From: an uncultured Prevotellaceae bacterium
GTDB lineage: Bacteria; Bacteroidota; Bacteroidia; Bacteroidales; Bacteroidaceae
DNA length: 43,345 bases
Reading direction: 5' to 3'
Assembly (NCBI GenBank): GCA_946407895.1
Contig: CAMJQA010000024.1
Coordinates: 1-43,345, forward strand
In this document: positions 24,928-33,732 of the stretch, piece by piece
Layout: the number at the start of each line of letters is the position of its first letter
How positions within the stretch are numbered: position 1 is the first letter of the stretch
Made by a program: the position numbers and the translations under genes
The notes under the pieces: model-generated
Databases searched by the model: none
The model's input: the letters and a program-made list of their open reading frames with translations, nothing else
Told to the model about the DNA's origin: nothing

Positions 24928-27132
24928 ATGAACCATGTAATGAGGTTTTATAGATTGCTTCTGGCATGTCTGACGGCCGCAATGATGATGACCGCTTGCC
25001 AGGAGAGCATAGATACGACGGCCCGGTACGTCTTCTCGGAGAAGACCATAGCACAGTACCTGACCAGTCATGAAGAATACAGCGAGTATGTGCGTCTGCT
25101 GGGACGTGTCAGGGTGAGTAGCATCTCAGAGACTACCCTGCTGCAGCTGCTCTCGGCACGCGGGCACTACACTGTATTCGCCCCCACTGACGTTGCTGTG
25201 CAGGACTATCTCGACACCCTCTGTGCCCATGGCATCATAGACACTCCTGCTTGGGACGGCTTCCGCTCGCAGGCTGACCTGGACAGCATTGAGCGCGTCA
25301 TCGTCTATAACAGCATTATAGACGGTGGCGACCAGATGGCCTTCGACGTGGCCGACTTCCCCGACCACGAGCATGAGTTCGGTCTGTCGAACATGAACGA
25401 CCGCAAGTTGCGTATCTTCTACGGAACTACAGATGCTGACTCCATACTCATCAACGGCACGGCTAACGTTAGCCTTCGCAACCGCGGTATTATGCTTACC
25501 AACGGATTCATACACCAGATGGAGGGCGTAATAGCCCCGGCTAACGACCGCCTGGGTGACCTGATTCGCGAGTGGACGGCCAGTGATTCACAGAGCGGGT
25601 TCAGCGTGATGGCCCGTCTGATTGTAGCATGCGGGCTGGCCGACACCCTGAACGCCCTGCGCGACGAAGTGTGGGAGCAGATGTACCTGACCGGGGCAGT
25701 AGAGGACCTCATGAAGCATACCTCGTTTGGCCAAATCGGTACAATCCCCGAGCACCGCTACTACGGCTTCACCATCTTTGCCGAGACCGACCGCTTCTGG
25801 GAGGGCCTGCTGGGTCGCCCGGCAGGGGAGATTACACCGGATAACGTGCGTGACTACCTGACACAGAGCGGGCTGTTCGGCAACGTGGAGGGTACCACCT
25901 TCGACGATAATTACCACGATGAGCTGAACGTGCTGAACCAGTTTGTCACCTATCACATGCTGAACCAGCGCATTGGACGTGAGAAACTGGTTATCCACTA
26001 CAATGAGCTCGGCTTCAACTACAACATAGGCAACTCATCGCCAACCATACCCATCATGGACTACTACCAGACGATGGGCGTCCCCAGGCTGCTGAAAACT
26101 TACGAGAGCCGCGAGAGCGAGGGCATCTATCTTAACCGCTTCCCCCTGCTGCGAAACGGGCGAGGGCGTTTCAGTAAGAGCAACGGCTTCAACAACGACT
26201 ATCATGAGAGCGGAGAGTTCCCCCAGCTGAAGGGCTCAGCTACCCGCCCCGATGAGAACCAGGGCATACGCATACTGACATATTCCGAAACGGGAACCGA
26301 CAGCCGCAGCATCGTCAACGGCATCATTTATCCCATAGAGGAGTTGCTCGTCTGCACCGACAATGTCATCAACCAGATGGGCAGCCAGCGCGTGCGAATT
26401 GATGCAGGATGCCTCATGCCCGAACTGATGAACAATGACATACGGGCACAGCGCTCATACTATTCCAGCGGAGCAACGAACTGCCGTGGCATTCCGCACA
26501 ATTACTCATACGTTGAGAATATCGAGACGCGCGAGGGTACGCAGTTCTACTACCTGCCCGGCTATCAGTGTGGATGGTACAACCTGCAGGGCGACGAGTA
26601 TAACATCATCGGGCGCTATGACTTCACCATGAAGCTGCCGCCCGTGCCACGCTCTGGCTTGTACGAGATACGTTTCGGAGTGGCTACGGGAAGCTACGTG
26701 CGATCTATGGCACAGGTGTACTTTGGTGCCGACAAGGGTATGATGCCAGCTGCGGGTATCCCCATGGACCTGCGCATGGGCGGGTTAGAGCACCGCTTCC
26801 CCAACGAGACGCGCCCGAGCAATGTAGGATGGGAAGAGGACTCCGGCGATGAAGAGTACGATGACGAGGTCACCAAGCACATGCGTACAAAGGGATTCAT
26901 GAAAGCACCTAACTCTTGGTCGAACGTGCTTGGCGGCAATACGTCTGTCCGCCATTCGCACTTCATTACGCGCCGCGTCATGGTGACTGCCTACATGCAG
27001 GCAAACCGAAACTACTACATAAGATTCAAGAGTGTACTTGACGAACAGAACAAGGAGTTCTTTATGGATTACTTCGAGTACGTAGCCAAGGAGGTGTACG
27101 ACAATCCTGAGGAACCCGAAGATATATGGTAG
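24928..27132 (+). CDS. Fasciclin-domain lipoprotein
   Basis: The 734-aa product has a lipoprotein signal (LLLACLTAAMMMTAC). A fasciclin (FAS1) domain lies at about 35-195, with LLQLLSARGHYTVFAPTDVAVQ and NGFIHQMEGVI. A second, weaker fasciclin-like region (about 205-360) includes YYGFTIFAETDRFWEGL and LNQFVTYHMLNQRIG. The C-terminal half is beta-rich (LPGYQCGWYNLQGDEYNI, YEIRFGVATGSYVRSMAQVY), like the domain that follows FAS1 in other Bacteroidales lipoproteins. These proteins are exported to the outer membrane and often act in surface adhesion or glycan binding. It stands alone with its own promoter; no SusCD pair is next to it. Confidence 0.8.
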   Translation: MNHVMRFYRLLLACLTAAMMMTACQESIDTTARYVFSEKTIAQYLTSHEEYSEYVRLLGRVRVSSISETTLLQLLSARGHYTVFAPTDVAVQDYLDTLCAHGIIDTPAWDGFRSQADLDSIERVIVYNSIIDGGDQMAFDVADFPDHEHEFGLSNMNDRKLRIFYGTTDADSILINGTANVSLRNRGIMLTNGFIHQMEGVIAPANDRLGDLIREWTASDSQSGFSVMARLIVACGLADTLNALRDEVWEQMYLTGAVEDLMKHTSFGQIGTIPEHRYYGFTIFAETDRFWEGLLGRPAGEITPDNVRDYLTQSGLFGNVEGTTFDDNYHDELNVLNQFVTYHMLNQRIGREKLVIHYNELGFNYNIGNSSPTIPIMDYYQTMGVPRLLKTYESRESEGIYLNRFPLLRNGRGRFSKSNGFNNDYHESGEFPQLKGSATRPDENQGIRILTYSETGTDSRSIVNGIIYPIEELLVCTDNVINQMGSQRVRIDAGCLMPELMNNDIRAQRSYYSSGATNCRGIPHNYSYVENIETREGTQFYYLPGYQCGWYNLQGDEYNIIGRYDFTMKLPPVPRSGLYEIRFGVATGSYVRSMAQVYFGADKGMMPAAGIPMDLRMGGLEHRFPNETRPSNVGWEEDSGDEEYDDEVTKHMRTKGFMKAPNSWSNVLGGNTSVRHSHFITRRVMVTAYMQANRNYYIRFKSVLDEQNKEFFMDYFEYVAKEVYDNPEEPEDIW

Positions 27133-27247
27133 AGTATTATTCATAATAGTAACATTTTTTCGTTTTTATTTTTGAGATTAATTGCAGATTACTCTAACCA
27201 TTAGGATGGCGCGCTCACTGTGACAGTGATGCCAGCCTTCTGCTCAA

Positions 27248-27293
27248 GGAAGACCTGCTGCCTGTGAGAGGACCGCGGGTCTTCCATTTTTTT
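27248..27293 (+). terminator. Intrinsic terminator downstream of the fasciclin gene
   Basis: GGAAGACCTGC (27248-27258) pairs with GCGGGTCTTCC (27275-27285) at 10 of 11 positions, followed by A and seven T residues (27287-27293). It lies 115 nt after the stop codon. Confidence 0.75.
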
Positions 27294-27295
27294 AG

Positions 27296-27481
27296 GCGTA
27301 TAGCTTTCGTGACTATGTTTCCATCAATGAACTCCTTTGCCTGGCAAATATGGAGAACATCAATGCTGTTCTCATAGACGAGGGAGTGCCACAGGGCGAC
27401 CGCCTTGTGCGCCTCAATCAGATTGCCATCAATCAGATGCGTGTGCTGGAGAACGATGATAATAGAAACCTGTTAAAATGA
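27296..27481 (+). pseudogene. C-terminal remnant of a KilA-N/phage-regulator-like protein
   Basis: A frame without a start codon reads YSFRDYVSINELLCLANMEN, then INAVLIDEGVPQGDRLVRLN and QIAINQMRVL, ending at TGA 27479-27481. This is the usual C-terminal end of Bacteroidales KilA-N domain proteins (LANLENLNA, ERL..LNQIAI.QM). The N-terminal DNA-binding domain is gone; upstream is the terminator. It marks a former phage-derived gene. The rest of the gap to the sigma factor, 27482-27679, shows no further feature. Confidence 0.55.
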
Positions 27482-27679
27482 CTTTAGTGGATAGGACAAC
27501 GGACATGGAATGACATTTGGAATGGCATAAGGAAGCGTACATTCATATACAAATACAGGGCATCGACCACGCAAAATGTGAGGTTGATGCCTCTTTTTTG
27601 AAAAATAATCCTGTACATTTAAATCTTTTTGAGTACTTTCGTGTCTTTATGTCAGATGCATCTCAAAATAGGTAAAGAC

Positions 27680-28192
27680 ATGAATAAAGAAAACAACATC
27701 ACAATGAATGAACTTGCAGAATATCTGCGACAGGAACAACCGCACTTGATGAGGTATGCCTGTTACCGTCTCGGTGACGCAGACAATGCAAAGGATGCAC
27801 TGCAAGATGCCTACTTGAAACTTTTCGACAAGCTCTCCGACGGGATGGGCAAGGAAGTGAAAGACTGGCGAAGCTACGTCTTTCGAACGCTTTCGAATGT
27901 CTGCACTTCATGGCTTTCACGGTCAAGCCGACTCAAGACAATTCCCATGGATGATCGTCTGGACTTGGCAGACATACCGTCAGAAAACAATGAAGCGGAC
28001 TACCAGCGAATCGATCAACTTCTTGCGGAAATCCCGGAGGAACAGGCCGAAGTAATCCGACTCCGAATCTATGGCAACAACAGCTTTGCCGATGTGGCCG
28101 AGATTCTTGCTCTCCCTCTGCCTACGGTTAAATCCCGATTCCTCTATGGACTGGAGAAAATCCGCAAGGCTATGAAACAAACAAAATATTAA
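27680..28192 (+). CDS. ECF-type RNA polymerase sigma factor
   Basis: The 170-aa product (from MNKENN at 27680; ATG 27656 is an alternative) has sigma region 2 (YACYRLGDADNAKDALQDAY, LKLFD) and region 4 (IPEEQAEVIRLRIYGNNSFA, LALPLPTVKSRFLYGLEKIR), joined by a short linker, as in group 4 (ECF) sigma factors. It directs RNA polymerase to a small set of promoters when its anti-sigma factor releases it. The downstream gene, 19 nt away, encodes a zinc-finger anti-sigma protein. A TACTTTCG box at 27634-27641 could be part of its promoter, possibly autoregulated, but no -33 partner is seen. Confidence 0.85.
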   Translation: MNKENNITMNELAEYLRQEQPHLMRYACYRLGDADNAKDALQDAYLKLFDKLSDGMGKEVKDWRSYVFRTLSNVCTSWLSRSSRLKTIPMDDRLDLADIPSENNEADYQRIDQLLAEIPEEQAEVIRLRIYGNNSFADVAEILALPLPTVKSRFLYGLEKIRKAMKQTKY

Positions 28193-28211
28193 CACTAAAC
28201 AGAAAGTAATT

Positions 28212-29495
28212 ATGAATTGCAAGGAATTTAAAGATAAGGTGGTTGAGCTTTTTGACACCACAATTGATATGCAGACACAGGCAGAATGTAAGGAACACAT
28301 GGCTGAGTGCCCCGAGTGTAAGGCCTATTATGAAGAACTGGCTGAAGCGTTTAATGCCCTACAGCCACAAGAGACATCCGCTAATCCATCTGTTAGCAGA
28401 CCTGTCCGCAAGCAGCACCATCTCTGGCGTCCCATCGCTGCCGCCGCCGTGTTTCTCATGGGATTCTTTATCGGTTGGAGCCACTTTTTCTCCACATCCG
28501 CTGTGGCCGAGACCCCACGCGGCCAGCTCTTTGAGCAATGGATTAAAAGTGTGCAGAACGTAGGCAGTTTTCAGATGGCAGTCTATGCCCGTACCACGCC
28601 CAATGACAACTTTGCTTATTTCGACTCCAAAGCCGATTTCGTGAGAATAGACATCGGACTACTGAGACAGAACGATAGCGTGTTCTATCGTGTTGAAAAG
28701 CAGAACGGACGAACCATTGTGTTTGACGGCCAGGTTCAGTATATGTGGATTCCCAATGCGCTATATGTGAAAGGGCCACGTGCTGTCAACTTCCTTGAAT
28801 ACTTTGTCAACCTGCTCTACCCCGAGCGTCTGCTGGATATGCAGAAATCTGCCATTGATTTTTCTAAGAGAAACGAAGTGGTACGCACAGAAAACGATTC
28901 GACCATCACCCTGACATTCAAGGGAACAGAGAGAAACAGCGACCTGAGACAACTGCTTGAGGCAGGAAAGATGGGTGATTGTGAAGTGGAAGTAGAGAAT
29001 GTATTTACAAAAAACGACGGGCTGCTGCGCTTTGTCAAACTTTGGGTTGTCAATGATGGCCAGAAAATCCTCCTGCTTCATATCGACAATATCCAATATA
29101 ACGTCATGATGAGTCGCGCCAATCTCACTCAAATTCCAGGCGTTCAATGGACGGATGTAACAGAAATGACATCTTCGACAGCCGACGACAGACTCAGCAA
29201 ACTGCAAAATGAGACTGCTACACAAGCCGCCCAGCGCATACTCCAAGCCATCATCAGCGCCGATAACAGTCAAGCCAGCGAAGCACTGGTTTCTTATAAA
29301 AACATACTCCCTGCGTTGTCCGGCAAAATGAAAGGTTGCAAAGTCTCTGACTTCCAAGAACGCCGTGACGGTGATTATGTCGGCACATATGTGTTCTACA
29401 CCTTGACGCATCCAGATGGGAAACAAGAGCAGAAGCACATCTCAATCAGAAACGACAACGAGAAGCATATCTGGATTGCTGATGGAGGGCTATAG
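28212..29495 (+). CDS. Membrane-bound zinc-finger anti-sigma factor
   Basis: The 427-aa protein has an N-terminal zf-HC2-type anti-sigma domain with C3 and the H29-x3-C33-x2-C36 motif, facing the cytoplasm, then one membrane helix at about 74-90 (PIAAAAVFLMGFFIGW). The large periplasmic part (about 95-427) is beta-rich, with outer-membrane LolA/LolB-like layout (FVRIDIGLLRQNDSVFYRVE, TIVFDGQVQYMWIP), and a C-terminal alpha/beta domain ending HIWIADGGL. It should hold the upstream sigma factor inactive until an envelope signal is sensed. The sensed ligand and target genes are not evident nearby. Confidence 0.75.
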   Translation: MNCKEFKDKVVELFDTTIDMQTQAECKEHMAECPECKAYYEELAEAFNALQPQETSANPSVSRPVRKQHHLWRPIAAAAVFLMGFFIGWSHFFSTSAVAETPRGQLFEQWIKSVQNVGSFQMAVYARTTPNDNFAYFDSKADFVRIDIGLLRQNDSVFYRVEKQNGRTIVFDGQVQYMWIPNALYVKGPRAVNFLEYFVNLLYPERLLDMQKSAIDFSKRNEVVRTENDSTITLTFKGTERNSDLRQLLEAGKMGDCEVEVENVFTKNDGLLRFVKLWVVNDGQKILLLHIDNIQYNVMMSRANLTQIPGVQWTDVTEMTSSTADDRLSKLQNETATQAAQRILQAIISADNSQASEALVSYKNILPALSGKMKGCKVSDFQERRDGDYVGTYVFYTLTHPDGKQEQKHISIRNDNEKHIWIADGGL

Positions 29496-29550
29496 TTAAT
29501 AGCAACTGTACCAATAAGACATGCAAATTGAGATGTTAGTCTTTTTTATA

Positions 29551-29620
29551 CCCGGGTTTGCGACAAAAACCCGGGTTTATTCTTCAATAAGGAACGCTTA
29601 TTCTTCAATAAGGAACGCTT
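29551..29620. repeat. Palindrome pair and perfect 21-nt tandem duplication
   Basis: ACCCGGGT occurs twice (29550-29557 and 29569-29576). Immediately after, a 21-nt unit containing TTCAATAAGGAACGCTT is perfectly duplicated at 29579-29599 and 29600-29620; across the unit junction AATAAG and CTTATT form inverted arms around GAACG. It lies between the 3' ends of the convergent anti-sigma and protease genes and may serve both as a 3' structure. Confidence 0.75.
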
Positions 29621-29635
29621 ACCGTCGCACCGTCT

Positions 29636-30448
29636 TTATAGCTCTCCAATATCCTTTCTGTACTCCTCCCACAATGCTTCTACGCCATTTTCGGGCTTGT
29701 CTCCCAGCACATGGCGCATAGCGGCATCCCATGACCATACATCAAGTTCTGCAGCAGAGCGGTTGAACTTGCGCAGGAAGTTCTTGTCCTTGTTCTGCTG
29801 CAACCAGTAAAGGAAGTAGCCGGCCACGCGGTAACCCTTGCGCCAAGTGTCGGCACGTGGACGGTCTTTTGACTGGAAGTCTTGGTCGAAGCAGCCGCAG
29901 GCAAGGCGGACAGCGTCGGCCATGCCCTCAATAAAGCACCAGAACTCGCCCCCGTCGCCATACTCTCCACAGCCCTTAGGTTCCAGTTGATAGGCATGTG
30001 TCAGTTCGTGGTAGAGCACGCCGCGTGTCTCATAGTCCAGACGCATCGTGTCTTCTCCGGCAAAGCTTTTCTCAATCCACTGCGTGCTATAGACAATGCC
30101 TACGTGGTCGCCGTGGCCCGACTTGGCGCTCACTCCGTCGTAATCTTCCAGAGTGTAGTAGATATGCTTCAGTTGCGGGATGTTCTTGTCCTTGGGACCA
30201 AAGTAGAGTGTCTGAAGCACGCGAAGAGCATTCTCCTGAATATATGGTGTCGGTTCAGGAATGATGTTGTGATAGATTTGTGAGCCCTTGGTTTGTGGTG
30301 CCTTGTCTTTGAAGATGACGTCGCCTGGATTGTATTTCTTCCATTTCTTCTCCACTTTGATGGGAGCGTGATACTTGTTGTACTTCAGCTGGGCTTCGCT
30401 GCCCAGGCATACAGCAGCCATCAGGGCTGCACAGAGAATCTTCTTCAT
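29636..30448 (-). CDS. Basic secretory family metalloprotease
   Basis: The 270-aa product has a signal peptide (MKKILCAALMAAVCLGSEAQ). The zinc motif HELTHAYQ (His147, Glu148, His151) followed by FIEGMADAVRL places it in the basic secretory protein/peptidase family (PF04450), in which the downstream Glu-Gly-x-Ala-Asp serves as third ligand region. Other family features are VGIVYSTQWIEKSF and RVAGYFLYWLQQ. It should be a secreted zinc endopeptidase; substrates are not known. It is preceded by a good promoter and is a single-gene unit. Confidence 0.85.
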   Translation of the reverse strand: MKKILCAALMAAVCLGSEAQLKYNKYHAPIKVEKKWKKYNPGDVIFKDKAPQTKGSQIYHNIIPEPTPYIQENALRVLQTLYFGPKDKNIPQLKHIYYTLEDYDGVSAKSGHGDHVGIVYSTQWIEKSFAGEDTMRLDYETRGVLYHELTHAYQLEPKGCGEYGDGGEFWCFIEGMADAVRLACGCFDQDFQSKDRPRADTWRKGYRVAGYFLYWLQQNKDKNFLRKFNRSAAELDVWSWDAAMRHVLGDKPENGVEALWEEYRKDIGEL

Positions 30449-30480
30449 ATCCTTTATGTTCTTTTAAGTTATTGCAGGTG

Positions 30481-30512
30481 CAAAGGTATGGAAAATATTT
30501 AAGACGGTGAAA
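30481..30512 (-). promoter_or_regulatory. Promoter of the basic secretory protease gene
   Basis: On the minus strand TACCTTTG (30481-30488) has TTTC (30509-30512) 20 nt upstream as a near-match to the -33 box. Confidence 0.7.
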
Positions 30513-30575
30513 CTTTACGGGAGAAAAGTTTCATAATGTCGTGGAGGTGTGGCAACATGCAACTGTTTTCCTTTC

Positions 30576-31343
30576 TCAGATGCCTAAAAGGGCGCGTGCG
30601 GCGAAGTAGAGGACGGGTATGAAAAGGGAGGGCAGTAGGTTGAGCGTCTTGCAGTCCTTAATCTCCAATATGCTTAGTCCGGAGGCTGCAATGAGCGTGC
30701 CGCCCACAATGCTCATCTCGCATAGTAGCTCATCGGATATCACATTGCCGCACAGGGTGGCCAGCAGGTAGATACTGCCTTGCCACAGGAAAAGGACAGG
30801 CGCGGCCAGGGCCATGCCGATGCCGTATGTGGCAGCCAGCACACCGCTTGTTACAAGATCGAGAGTTGCGTTGGTGAGCAGGAACGTCTCATCCCCCAGC
30901 AGAGCGCTGTTGATGGGGCCCACGATGGACAGCGTGCCTATGCAGAAGAGCAGGATACCCGTACTGAGCCCTTCAGCCAGGCGCGGTGGGGAGGATGGAT
31001 TATCGGGCGACGGGCTTAATGAGGATGACGGAGACGACGGGGTTAATGTGGCTGATGTGGATTCGGCATAGTCTTTCCTCCTATCTACCAGGCGCTTGAA
31101 ACGTCCGTTGAGGTCAATGATAGTGCCGATGAGGCCGCCAATGGCCAGACTCACTACGAAGAGTACAGGATGGTGACTCTGTGGCATGTTCCGGCAGACG
31201 GCATTGAAGCCCAGCGACAAGGATGCCAGACCCATTGCCGTGAAGAGCACTTGTTGGTACTGAGGTTTTATGCCGCGCCGCAGGAGGCTTCCCGCGAGGC
31301 TGCCCGCAAGGATGGCGCACGTGTTTACAATTGTCCCTGTCAT
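30576..31343 (-). CDS. DUF554 family membrane protein (YdfK-like)
   Basis: The 255-aa product starts MTGTIVNTCAILAGSLAGSL, the usual DUF554 opening, and has about 6-7 membrane helices (VLFVVSLAIGGLIGTIIDL, LLFCIGTLSIVGPINSALLG, LLATLCGNVISDELLCEMSI). A proline/serine-rich loop (TLTPSSPSSSLSPSPDNPSS) at about 103-122 is unusual for the family. It follows cobS by 29 nt, so it may be read from the cobalamin operon. A link to cobalt or precursor transport would be speculative; the family has no firm function. Confidence 0.8.
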   Translation of the reverse strand: MTGTIVNTCAILAGSLAGSLLRRGIKPQYQQVLFTAMGLASLSLGFNAVCRNMPQSHHPVLFVVSLAIGGLIGTIIDLNGRFKRLVDRRKDYAESTSATLTPSSPSSSLSPSPDNPSSPPRLAEGLSTGILLFCIGTLSIVGPINSALLGDETFLLTNATLDLVTSGVLAATYGIGMALAAPVLFLWQGSIYLLATLCGNVISDELLCEMSIVGGTLIAASGLSILEIKDCKTLNLLPSLFIPVLYFAARALLGI

Positions 31344-31372
31344 ATCTTGTTCTTGTACGTTGAGGTGTTATC

Positions 31373-32167
31373 CTAATTATCTATGCCCAGTGCGATGACC
31401 GAGGCCATGTAAAAACTGGCCTCACAGAGCAGGAAGGTGGCGCCACAGCAGTCGCCCGTGTAGCCTTGCAGACGATGGCGCATCCACAACATCATCAGCA
31501 GTTCCGTCAGCAGCGGGGCGGCCATTGCCAAGGGGTGAGGCATCCACCCCAGGCGGAGGCAAAGGTAAGCTATCGGTGCCATGGCCAGTAGCGTGCGCAT
31601 TGCCTGCCAACCCCACTGCATGGGGGCATACACCACGCGTGTCTTTGCCTCCTCTTCCCTGCGGGCGTATGTCAGCTGGCCGGTGAGCATGGCAGCACAA
31701 CTCTTGCTCCACACGTCTGCAGTGAGCAGCATGGGACAAACCAAGCAGGCTGAATTCGTTGACAGGCTGGACAGGAGGCTGTACATGCCCAGGACGTAGA
31801 TGATGAGGCCCAGCACGCCGAACGTTCCTATGTGGCTGTCCTTCATGATGCTGAGGATATGGGCGCGGTCGCGTCCGCCTCCCATGCCGTCGCAGAAGTC
31901 GGCAAGGCCGTCTTCGTGCAGTGCGCCCGTGAGAAGCATGCGCATCCCCAGCGCCGCAAGCATTGCCGTACCGGGGGGGAGGACCTGGGAGGCGGCGCAG
32001 TATATGATGCACATGGTGCCCCCTGTGACCCAACCGGCAAAGGGCCAGTATTGAGCGGCTCTCCTGAAGTGGGCGGCATCAACGCCGTGGAGCTTCCACA
32101 GCGGAAGGCGCGTGAAAAGCATTAGGGCGGCCCATAGGTCGTCAAAAGTATTTCGTAATATGTGCAT
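31373..32167 (-). CDS. cobS: Adenosylcobinamide-GDP ribazoletransferase (cobalamin synthase)
   Basis: The 264-aa polytopic membrane protein has the CobS hallmarks: LMLFTRLPLW near the N-terminus, AAQYWPFAGWVTGG, and GALHEDGLADFCDGMGGGRDR with the Asp-rich metal site. It joins alpha-ribazole(-phosphate) to adenosylcobinamide-GDP, the last step in assembling the lower ligand of cobalamin. It overlaps the end of cobT by 26 nt on the same strand, giving tight coupling. The set cobU-cobT-cobS is the salvage/late pathway; no corrin-ring genes are present in the window. Confidence 0.93.
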   Translation of the reverse strand: MHILRNTFDDLWAALMLFTRLPLWKLHGVDAAHFRRAAQYWPFAGWVTGGTMCIIYCAASQVLPPGTAMLAALGMRMLLTGALHEDGLADFCDGMGGGRDRAHILSIMKDSHIGTFGVLGLIIYVLGMYSLLSSLSTNSACLVCPMLLTADVWSKSCAAMLTGQLTYARREEEAKTRVVYAPMQWGWQAMRTLLAMAPIAYLCLRLGWMPHPLAMAAPLLTELLMMLWMRHRLQGYTGDCCGATFLLCEASFYMASVIALGIDN

Positions 32168-33161
32168 TGTCGAAGTTGTTCATCTCGTTGATCATCCTTA
32201 CGGCACTCTCCACGATGGGATAGGCGCACAGGGCGCCCGTGCCCTCGCCCAGGCGGAGCCCCAGCTGCAGGAGTCCTTTGACGCCCATTCCCTCGAGCAT
32301 GAGGCGGTGTCCGGCCTCGTCGCCTTGATGGCAGAAGATGGCTGAAGCGAGGAAGTCCGACTCGATGCGTGAGGCCATCAGGGCGCAGGCCGTCATGATG
32401 AAACCATCTATGAGGAGAACCATCCCATGCTCGGCAGCCCACAGCATTGCACCCACGGCCGTCACCATTTCAAAGCCTCCGTATTCCCTCATCAGCACGC
32501 TGGGGTTGGTGGTGTGTCCCACGCGTTGCTGGCACTGGGTAAGCACTTGCATCTTGTGGCGTACGCCCTCGCTGTTCAGTCCGGCTCCGGCGCCTACGCA
32601 CTGCGCGAGTGGTATGTCCAGTAACTCGCTCATCCAGAGGCTGCTTGGCGACGTGTTGCCGATGCCCATCTCTCCGATGCACAGTATGTTGCACCCCTTC
32701 TGGCGGCAGTTGCAGGCAAGTTCGCGGCCGAGGGAGAGGCATCTTTCCGCTTCAGATTCTGACATGGCCGGTTCGTAGAGGAAATTGCGAGTTCCGTGGG
32801 GCGCTATCTTGCGGCTCAGGATGGCCGGACAGTCGCTTAGGTCGTGGTCCACGCCCACATCCACCAATGTCAGGTCGAATCCATGTTGGCGGCAGAACAT
32901 GTTAACTCCGCCGCCCCCGCGTGAAAAGTTCCTCATCTGCTGCCACGTAACCTGGCGGGGTGATATGCTCACTCCCTCGCGTTCTATGCCATGGTCGGCA
33001 CCCAGCAGCAGGTGGCAGGGGTGGGTCAGCGTTGGCGTCAGGGTGCCCTGTATGAGTCCTATTTGCAGGGCAAGTTCCTCGAGCCGCCCCATGGACCCCT
33101 TTGGTTTGTTCAGGTTGTCTATCTTCTCGATGAGCCGCTTTCTCAGTTCTTCTCTTTCCAT
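32142..33161 (-). CDS. cobT: Nicotinate-nucleotide-dimethylbenzimidazole phosphoribosyltransferase
   Basis: The 339-aa cytosolic enzyme has LNKPKGSMGRLEELALQIG at its start, GADHGIEREGVS, SRGGGGVNMFCRQHG, IGEMGIGNTSPSS and the catalytic LRLGEGTGA near the C-terminus, all CobT signatures. It activates the lower-ligand base to alpha-ribazole phosphate for CobS. It lies 4 nt after cobU and overlaps cobS. Length is normal (about 340-355 aa). Confidence 0.94.
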   Translation of the reverse strand: MEREELRKRLIEKIDNLNKPKGSMGRLEELALQIGLIQGTLTPTLTHPCHLLLGADHGIEREGVSISPRQVTWQQMRNFSRGGGGVNMFCRQHGFDLTLVDVGVDHDLSDCPAILSRKIAPHGTRNFLYEPAMSESEAERCLSLGRELACNCRQKGCNILCIGEMGIGNTSPSSLWMSELLDIPLAQCVGAGAGLNSEGVRHKMQVLTQCQQRVGHTTNPSVLMREYGGFEMVTAVGAMLWAAEHGMVLLIDGFIMTACALMASRIESDFLASAIFCHQGDEAGHRLMLEGMGVKGLLQLGLRLGEGTGALCAYPIVESAVRMINEMNNFDNAHITKYF

Positions 33162-33165
33162 TGTG

Positions 33166-33687
33166 TTATTTTATTTTCACCGGTATTCCGCTTACCATCA
33201 GCACCACCTCGTCGGCTTGTGCGGCTACGTACTGGTTGAACCATCCCATCAGGTCGGTGAAGCGCCGCTGAATGGCGTTGGCGCTCACGCCGCCCATGCC
33301 TATTTCGTTGGTCACCATTATGAATGTGGCCTGCTGGCTTATGAGGCGGTCGAACTCAGCCTTTAGCTCTGCCAGTACGCTGTCCACGTCCGGAATGTGC
33401 TGTTCGTCTCCGCTGAAGAAGTAGTTGGTGGCCCACAGCGTCAGGCAGTCCACCAGCACCACGCGGCCTTCCAGTCTGTGGCGGCTTAGCTGGCGTTCTT
33501 CCTCTATATTCGTCCATTGCGGTCCGCGGCGTTCCTTGTGGCGCCTTATGCGCTGGCGGAACTCGTCGTCCCACGGATGTGCCGTGGCCAGATAGACGGG
33601 ATTGGCCGACAGGTTCAGTGCCAGCCGTTCGGCATAGGTGCTCTTTCCGGAGCGTTCGCCGCCAGTTATCATAATGATTCGTCTCAT
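33166..33687 (-). CDS. cobU: Adenosylcobinamide kinase / adenosylcobinamide-phosphate guanylyltransferase
   Basis: The 173-aa product has the Walker A motif GGERSGKST (residues 9-17), RRHKERRGPQWTNIEEE with the GMP-accepting His, VVLVDCLTLWATN, and VTNEIGMGGVS, the CobU/CobP signature set. It phosphorylates adenosylcobinamide and adds GMP. ATG 33687 is preferred over the GTG one codon earlier. It is the first of cobU-cobT-cobS and lies only 45 nt downstream of the GH106 gene, without a visible cobalamin riboswitch or TAnnTTTG box between. Confidence 0.93.
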   Translation of the reverse strand: MRRIIMITGGERSGKSTYAERLALNLSANPVYLATAHPWDDEFRQRIRRHKERRGPQWTNIEEERQLSRHRLEGRVVLVDCLTLWATNYFFSGDEQHIPDVDSVLAELKAEFDRLISQQATFIMVTNEIGMGGVSANAIQRRFTDLMGWFNQYVAAQADEVVLMVSGIPVKIK

Positions 33688-33732
33688 CACGTTTCTTTCA
33701 CTCTATTTGCGGGCGACTTGTGTAGTGGATTC

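Noticed and set aside
33688..33732. Cobalamin riboswitch upstream of cobU
   Set aside because: The gap is only 45 nt and lacks a B12-box-like sequence.
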